From positions 1-64,000 of the forward strand of contig QHVT01000017.1 in the NCBI GenBank assembly GCA_003223645.1: 64,000 bases of DNA, given 5' to 3'. Both the position numbers and the translations under genes were made by a program. Within the stretch, counting starts at the first letter, position 1, and each line of letters begins with the position of its first letter. The DNA is from Acidobacteriota bacterium (GTDB lineage: Bacteria; Acidobacteriota; Thermoanaerobaculia; Gp7-AA8). Shown in pieces: positions 61,026 to 64,000 of this stretch. A model generated the notes under the pieces. It saw only the letters and a program-made list of their open reading frames with translations, did no database searches and was not told the origin of the DNA.

Positions 61026-61789
61026 TGCGAATGGATCTTTCCGCACACGGTCTTACCCATGTCGGCCGGCAACGGCAGCACAACGAGGACGCGTTTCTCG
61101 TCGAGAGCGGCGCGAAGTTGTTCCTCGTCGCCGACGGCATGGGCGGACACGCGGCGGGGGAGATCGCCTCGCGCATCGCCGTCGACTCCATCTCCGAGTT
61201 CATCCTCCACACGAAGGAAGACGACGGCACCTGGCCGCACGCCTACGACGAGCACTACACGCGCACGACGAATCGCCTGATGGCCGCACTGCGCATGGCC
61301 AATCAGCGCGTGCTCGAGGCGATGAAAAAGGACGCGCGTTTGCGCGGAATGGGCACGACCGTCGTGGCCTGCATGGCCGACGACGAGAAGATGTCGGTCG
61401 CGCACGTCGGCGACTCGCGCGCGTATCTCATCCGCGAGGGACAGCTCTCGCGCATCACCAACGATCACTCCTGGGTATTCGAGCAGGTGCAGGCCGGCAT
61501 GCTGACCGAGGCGGAGGCGGAGAAGCATCCGCTCCGCAACGTGATCACGCGTGCGTTGGGCGGCGCGCTGCAGGTGACGCCGGACGCATCGGAGATCTCG
61601 GCGCAGAAGGGCGACGTCTTCCTGCTCTGTTCGGATGGCCTCACTGGCATGGTTCCGGAAAATGAGATCCTGCGCGTCGTGACTGCGAACGCGTCCGATT
61701 TGCAGAAGGCGTGTCAGCAGCTCATCGATGCAGCGAATGAACGGGGCGGCCTCGACAACGTCACGGCCGTTCTGGTGAGGACGGTCTGA
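61025..61789 (+). CDS. PP2C-family Ser/Thr protein phosphatase
   Basis: 254-aa Mn/Mg-dependent phosphatase. Motifs: QHNEDAFLV, VADGMGGHAAGE, MGTTVVA, VAHVGDSRAYL, RITNDHS, LLCSDGLTGM and NERGGLDNVTAVLV, the full set of metal-binding Asp residues. The start overlaps the DnaJ-TPR stop by one base (TGATG). No matching kinase is in the window. The UGA-containing SelW-like gene begins 3 bp after its stop. Confidence 0.93.
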   Translation: MRMDLSAHGLTHVGRQRQHNEDAFLVESGAKLFLVADGMGGHAAGEIASRIAVDSISEFILHTKEDDGTWPHAYDEHYTRTTNRLMAALRMANQRVLEAMKKDARLRGMGTTVVACMADDEKMSVAHVGDSRAYLIREGQLSRITNDHSWVFEQVQAGMLTEAEAEKHPLRNVITRALGGALQVTPDASEISAQKGDVFLLCSDGLTGMVPENEILRVVTANASDLQKACQQLIDAANERGGLDNVTAVLVRTV

Positions 61790-61791
61790 AG

Positions 61792-62019
61792 TTGCGCGTT
61801 CGAATCGACTACTGCGGCGTTTGAAACTACCTTCCCCGGGCCTCCAGTCTGGCGGCCGCGATCAAGAAGAACCTCGGCATCGAGAGTGAGCTCGTGCGCG
61901 GCAGCGGCGGCATCTTCGTCGTCTCGCACGACAACAAAGTGCTCTTCTCGAAAAAGGAAGAAGGACGCTTTCCGACCGAGAACGAGATCATCGAGAAACT
62001 GCGCGCGGTTGCGGTGTAG
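61792..62019 (+). CDS. SelW/Rdx-family selenoprotein with in-frame UGA (CxxU)
   Basis: About 75 aa. Translating TGA at 61822-61824 as selenocysteine gives LRVRIDYCGVU, then NYLPRASSLAAAIKKNLGI and SELVRGSGGIFVVSHDNKV, then LFSKKEEGRFPTENEIIEKL. This is the Rdx fold of SelW/SelT/SelH with the redox motif CGVU at residues 8-11. The family is thought to be a thiol-redox protein of the cytoplasm. The most likely start is TTG 61792, 3 bp after the PP2C stop, as the family begins just before KVRIEYCG. The UGA lies where Cys-containing relatives have their second Cys. It cannot be called as one gene by programs that treat UGA only as a stop. Confidence 0.85.
61839..61857 (+). promoter_or_regulatory. 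Putative bacterial SECIS hairpin
   Basis: GGCC-T-CCA-GTC-TGG-C-GGCC: a 7-bp stem with one mismatch and a three-base apical loop that begins with G. The loop starts 22 nt after the UGA, within the 16-37 nt spacing described for bacterial SECIS elements, and a G at the first loop positions is expected. It is part of the coding sequence. Confidence 0.6.
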
Positions 62020-62041
62020 CGCCTGCACCACACGACAAAGC

Positions 62042-62080
62042 AAAAAAAGACCTCCGCGTTTCCGCGGAGGTCTTTCGTTT
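62042..62080. terminator. Intrinsic terminator hairpin
   Basis: AGACCTCCGCG-TTT-CCGCGGAGGTCT with a seven-base A tract on the left (a U tract for the minus strand) and TTTCGTTTTT on the right, so it can stop both the SelW-like gene and the beta-helix gene. Confidence 0.88.
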
Positions 62081-62101
62081 TTGGTGCGTTGAGATGGGCG
62101 A

Positions 62102-63034
62102 TTACGGGTGACCGAGCGTCACGACCGCGGTGCCGATGACGTCGCCGCCGGTGTTGTTGCCGAAGGCGTTGTTGCCGAAGCCGTTCACCGTGCTGCCGGT
62201 GTTGTTGATGCCGCCGGCGCCGTTGCCGAAGAACGAGCAGCCGTCGATGAACGTCGTCGCGCCGGAGGCATTCACAATGCCGGCCGCGCCGTTGTTGCTG
62301 AAGTCGCTATCGATGAAGGCCATCTGGATCGAGGTACCAAACACGTTCACGCCGTTGGCACCGTTCTGCTGGATCTGCGAGGACGTGACCGTGCCCTTCG
62401 TGTTGTTCTGAAGGCGCAGGCCGTCACCGGCCGACTGGCGCGAGCGGATGTCGTTCAGCGAGAGCGTGACGGTCTGAGCGGCGCCCGGAGCCGTGACGAT
62501 GCCGTGCTGCGTCGTGTGGCGGATGTCCACGTCGTTCATGAACACCTTCGTGCCGGTGTTGTTCGTCAGGATCTCGACGCCGCGCTGCTGATGCTGGATC
62601 TCCATATGCTCGAGATGGAGGCTGTGCGCGACCGTGCTGAGGTCCTTGACGCCGTCGACGCCGGGCGTGCTGAAGCCGTTGATGCCGATCCAGCGAAGGA
62701 TGACCGTGTTGCAGGCATCGCTGGCCGTCAGATTGACGATGATGCCGTTGAAGCCGGGGTTGGCGATGCCGGCAATCTGGCCGTAGCCGCTGATCGTGAT
62801 CGACTTCGTGATCGTGACGGTGCCGAAACCGCCCGGATCGAGCACGTCGATCTCGCCGCACGAGGCGGTCTTGCTGATCGCGCCCGCGAAGGTCTTGCAG
62901 GGCGCGGTGCGGCTGCACGGATTGGCATCGTCGCCGACGCCGGACACCCACGTACGCGTCGCCTGGGCACTCAGCGAAGTGGCGATGAACAGACAACAAA
63001 GGATTGCGAAAACGAACAGAACTCTATTCTTCAT
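62102..63034 (-). CDS. Exported right-handed beta-helix protein
   Basis: 310-aa exported protein. Signal peptide at 1-24 (VLFVFAILCCLFIATSLSAQA). The body is a parallel beta-helix of the pectate-lyase type with Asn ladders: TITKSITISGYGQIAGI, ILTNNTGTKVFMNDVDI, LRLQNNTKGTVTSSQIQQN, IDSDFSNNGAAGIVNAS. No clear catalytic carbohydrate site is seen. The start has AGGAGG about 10 nt upstream. A close paralogue begins at 64000 and is followed by the same terminator. Function unknown; surface attachment or glycan binding is a guess. Confidence 0.85.
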   Translation of the reverse strand: MKNRVLFVFAILCCLFIATSLSAQATRTWVSGVGDDANPCSRTAPCKTFAGAISKTASCGEIDVLDPGGFGTVTITKSITISGYGQIAGIANPGFNGIIVNLTASDACNTVILRWIGINGFSTPGVDGVKDLSTVAHSLHLEHMEIQHQQRGVEILTNNTGTKVFMNDVDIRHTTQHGIVTAPGAAQTVTLSLNDIRSRQSAGDGLRLQNNTKGTVTSSQIQQNGANGVNVFGTSIQMAFIDSDFSNNGAAGIVNASGATTFIDGCSFFGNGAGGINNTGSTVNGFGNNAFGNNTGGDVIGTAVVTLGHP

Positions 63035-63200
63035 GTGGAAACATCCTCCTAGCGGACACTGACGGGGCCTGCGCTCACTGACGCCGCTACGCGCGGCGTG
63101 ATCTCTCTGTTTGCTGAAAAGCGGGACTTGGAACGGGGATGATAGCACCTTTGCGTTCCCAGGGAAGTCCCGCCGGAGACGCGTTTCCGGAAGTACAAAA
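63035..63200. other. Upstream region of the beta-helix gene; no gene seen
   Basis: It should hold the promoter of the gene at 63034. A minus-strand TATCAT-like hexamer near 63140 is a weak -10 candidate. I see no other feature. Confidence 0.35.
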
Positions 63201-63230
63201 AAAGGCCTCCGCGTTTCCGCGGAGGCCTTT
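63195..63230. terminator. Intrinsic terminator hairpin, same stem as at 62042
   Basis: AAAGGCCTCCGCG-TTTC-CGCGGAGGCCTTT with seven As on the left, giving a U tract for the minus strand. It follows the second beta-helix gene and shares the CCTCCGCG-TTTC-CGCGGAGG core with the terminator after the first. Confidence 0.88.
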
Positions 63231-63255
63231 TGCGTGGGATGCGTGAGAGTTGCGG

Positions 63256-64000
63256 CTACGGGTGCGCGAGCGTGTTGACCGCGTTGCCGATGACGTCGCC
63301 GCCGGTGTTGTTGCCGAAGGCGTTGTTGGCGAAGCCGTTCATCGTGCTGCCGACGTTGTTGACGCCGCCGTTGCCGTTGCCGAAGAACGAGCAGCCGTCG
63401 ATGAACGTGGTGGCGCCCGAAGCGTTCACGAGTCCGGCCTGCGTGTTGTTGCTGAAGTCGGTGTCGACGAACGCCATCTGGACCGAGACTCCGAAGATGT
63501 TCGCGCCGTTTCCGGTGTTCCCCTGGAACTGCGAGTTGGTGACCGTGCCTTTTGCGTTGTTCTGCAGGCGCAGACCGTCGCCCGCCGACTGGCGCGAGCG
63601 GATGTCCTGCAGGTCCATCGTCACGGTCTGGCCGGCGGCCGGGCGAATGTCGATGCCCTGGACCGTCGTGTGACGGATGTCGACGTCTTTCATGAAGAGC
63701 TTCGTACCGGTGTTGTTGGTCGCCATGTCGACGCCGCGCTGCTGGTGCTGGATCTCCATGTGCTCGAGGTGCAGGCTGTGCGCGACCGTGCTGACGTCGC
63801 GAACGGCCGAGAGACCGATGGAGCCGGCGCCGTTGATGCCGAGCCAGCGCAGAATGACGGTATTGCAGGCGTCGCTCGCCGTCAGGTTGATGATGGCGCC
63901 GTTCACGAGCGCGTTCAGGATGCCGCCGCCCTGGCCATAGCCGTTGATCGTGATCGACTTCGTGATGGTGACGGCGCCGAAGCCGCCCGGATCGAGAACG
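63256..64000 (-). CDS. Exported right-handed beta-helix protein, 5' end beyond the window
   Basis: At least 248 aa are visible and the frame stays open to the window edge. The sequence is a close paralogue of the protein at 62102: VLDPGGFGAVTITKSITING, NAIINLTASDACNTVILRWLGING, HSLHLEHMEIQHQQRGVDM, and IDGCSFFGNGNGG. The signal peptide lies outside the window. An in-frame GTG at 63906 is inside the coding sequence and is not the real start. Tandem duplication is clear. Confidence 0.88.
   Translation of the reverse strand, partial: VLDPGGFGAVTITKSITINGYGQGGGILNALVNGAIINLTASDACNTVILRWLGINGAGSIGLSAVRDVSTVAHSLHLEHMEIQHQQRGVDMATNNTGTKLFMKDVDIRHTTVQGIDIRPAAGQTVTMDLQDIRSRQSAGDGLRLQNNAKGTVTNSQFQGNTGNGANIFGVSVQMAFVDTDFSNNTQAGLVNASGATTFIDGCSFFGNGNGGVNNVGSTMNGFANNAFGNNTGGDVIGNAVNTLAHP

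Noticed and set aside
61790-62019. SelW-like gene as a pseudogene with a nonsense codon
   Set aside because: The stop is exactly at the redox position, the downstream frame is intact and conserved, and a SECIS-like hairpin is present; a pseudogene would be expected to show more damage.

Overview
The window is a high-GC bacterial chromosome segment with dense, short-spaced genes that often overlap by 4 bp (ATGA, GTGA, TTGA). No rRNA, tRNA, CRISPR array or phage was recognised. The gene content is that of a free-living Gram-negative-type, soil- or sediment-like bacterium: short-form HisG with HisZ, DUF6600/FecR-like secreted protein, many surface-polysaccharide genes, and abundant REP-like palindromes. 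An Acidobacteriota-type organism is my best guess, but this is inference from style and cannot be proved from the window.

Layout. 0.2-7.5 kb (mostly +): shikimate kinase, metallophosphoesterase, a FecR/DUF6600 secreted protein, an MscS channel with a cyclic-nucleotide domain, and a sigma-54 activator without a DNA-binding domain. 7.4-14.8 kb (-): two paralogous GT-C-like membrane proteins, a phosphodiesterase and a secreted amidohydrolase. 14.8-21.8 kb (-): a complete histidine operon, hisL-Z-G-D-C-B-H-AF-IE, headed by a His-rich leader peptide and an attenuator, and containing a natural HisA-HisF fusion. tyrS starts divergently from it. 24.5-57.5 kb: a large surface-polysaccharide locus with sugar-nucleotide enzymes, aminotransferases, glycosyltransferases, FkbM methyltransferases, a flippase, an asparagine-synthetase-like amidotransferase, a WecA-type initiating transferase and an O-antigen-ligase-like protein. 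It is interrupted by a 43-bp tandem repeat array (49.9-50.3 kb), an AraC/SDR pair with a clear operator, and a lower-GC nuclease/PIN pair. 57.7-62.0 kb (+): a RodZ-like, HEAT-like, DnaJ-TPR and PP2C cluster ending in a short SelW-like gene with an in-frame UGA. 62.1-64.0 kb (-): two tandem paralogous beta-helix exported proteins, the second cut by the window edge.

Main highlights. (1) About two dozen palindromic elements of at least ten sequence families are scattered through 64 kb. Many lie inside genes and are read through in frame, including in four of the eight histidine enzyme genes, much like the Rickettsia palindromic elements. (2) A SelW/Rdx-type selenoprotein with a CxxU motif and a hairpin at the right place for a bacterial SECIS. 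(3) A one-chain HisA-HisF protein. (4) A his leader peptide with seven His codons followed by a terminator that also covers the hisZ ribosome-binding site. (5) A 43-bp array in which both arms of a hairpin change together. (6) A recurring -10-like hexamer 6-12 nt before start codons lacking Shine-Dalgarno sequences, which suggests leaderless mRNAs.
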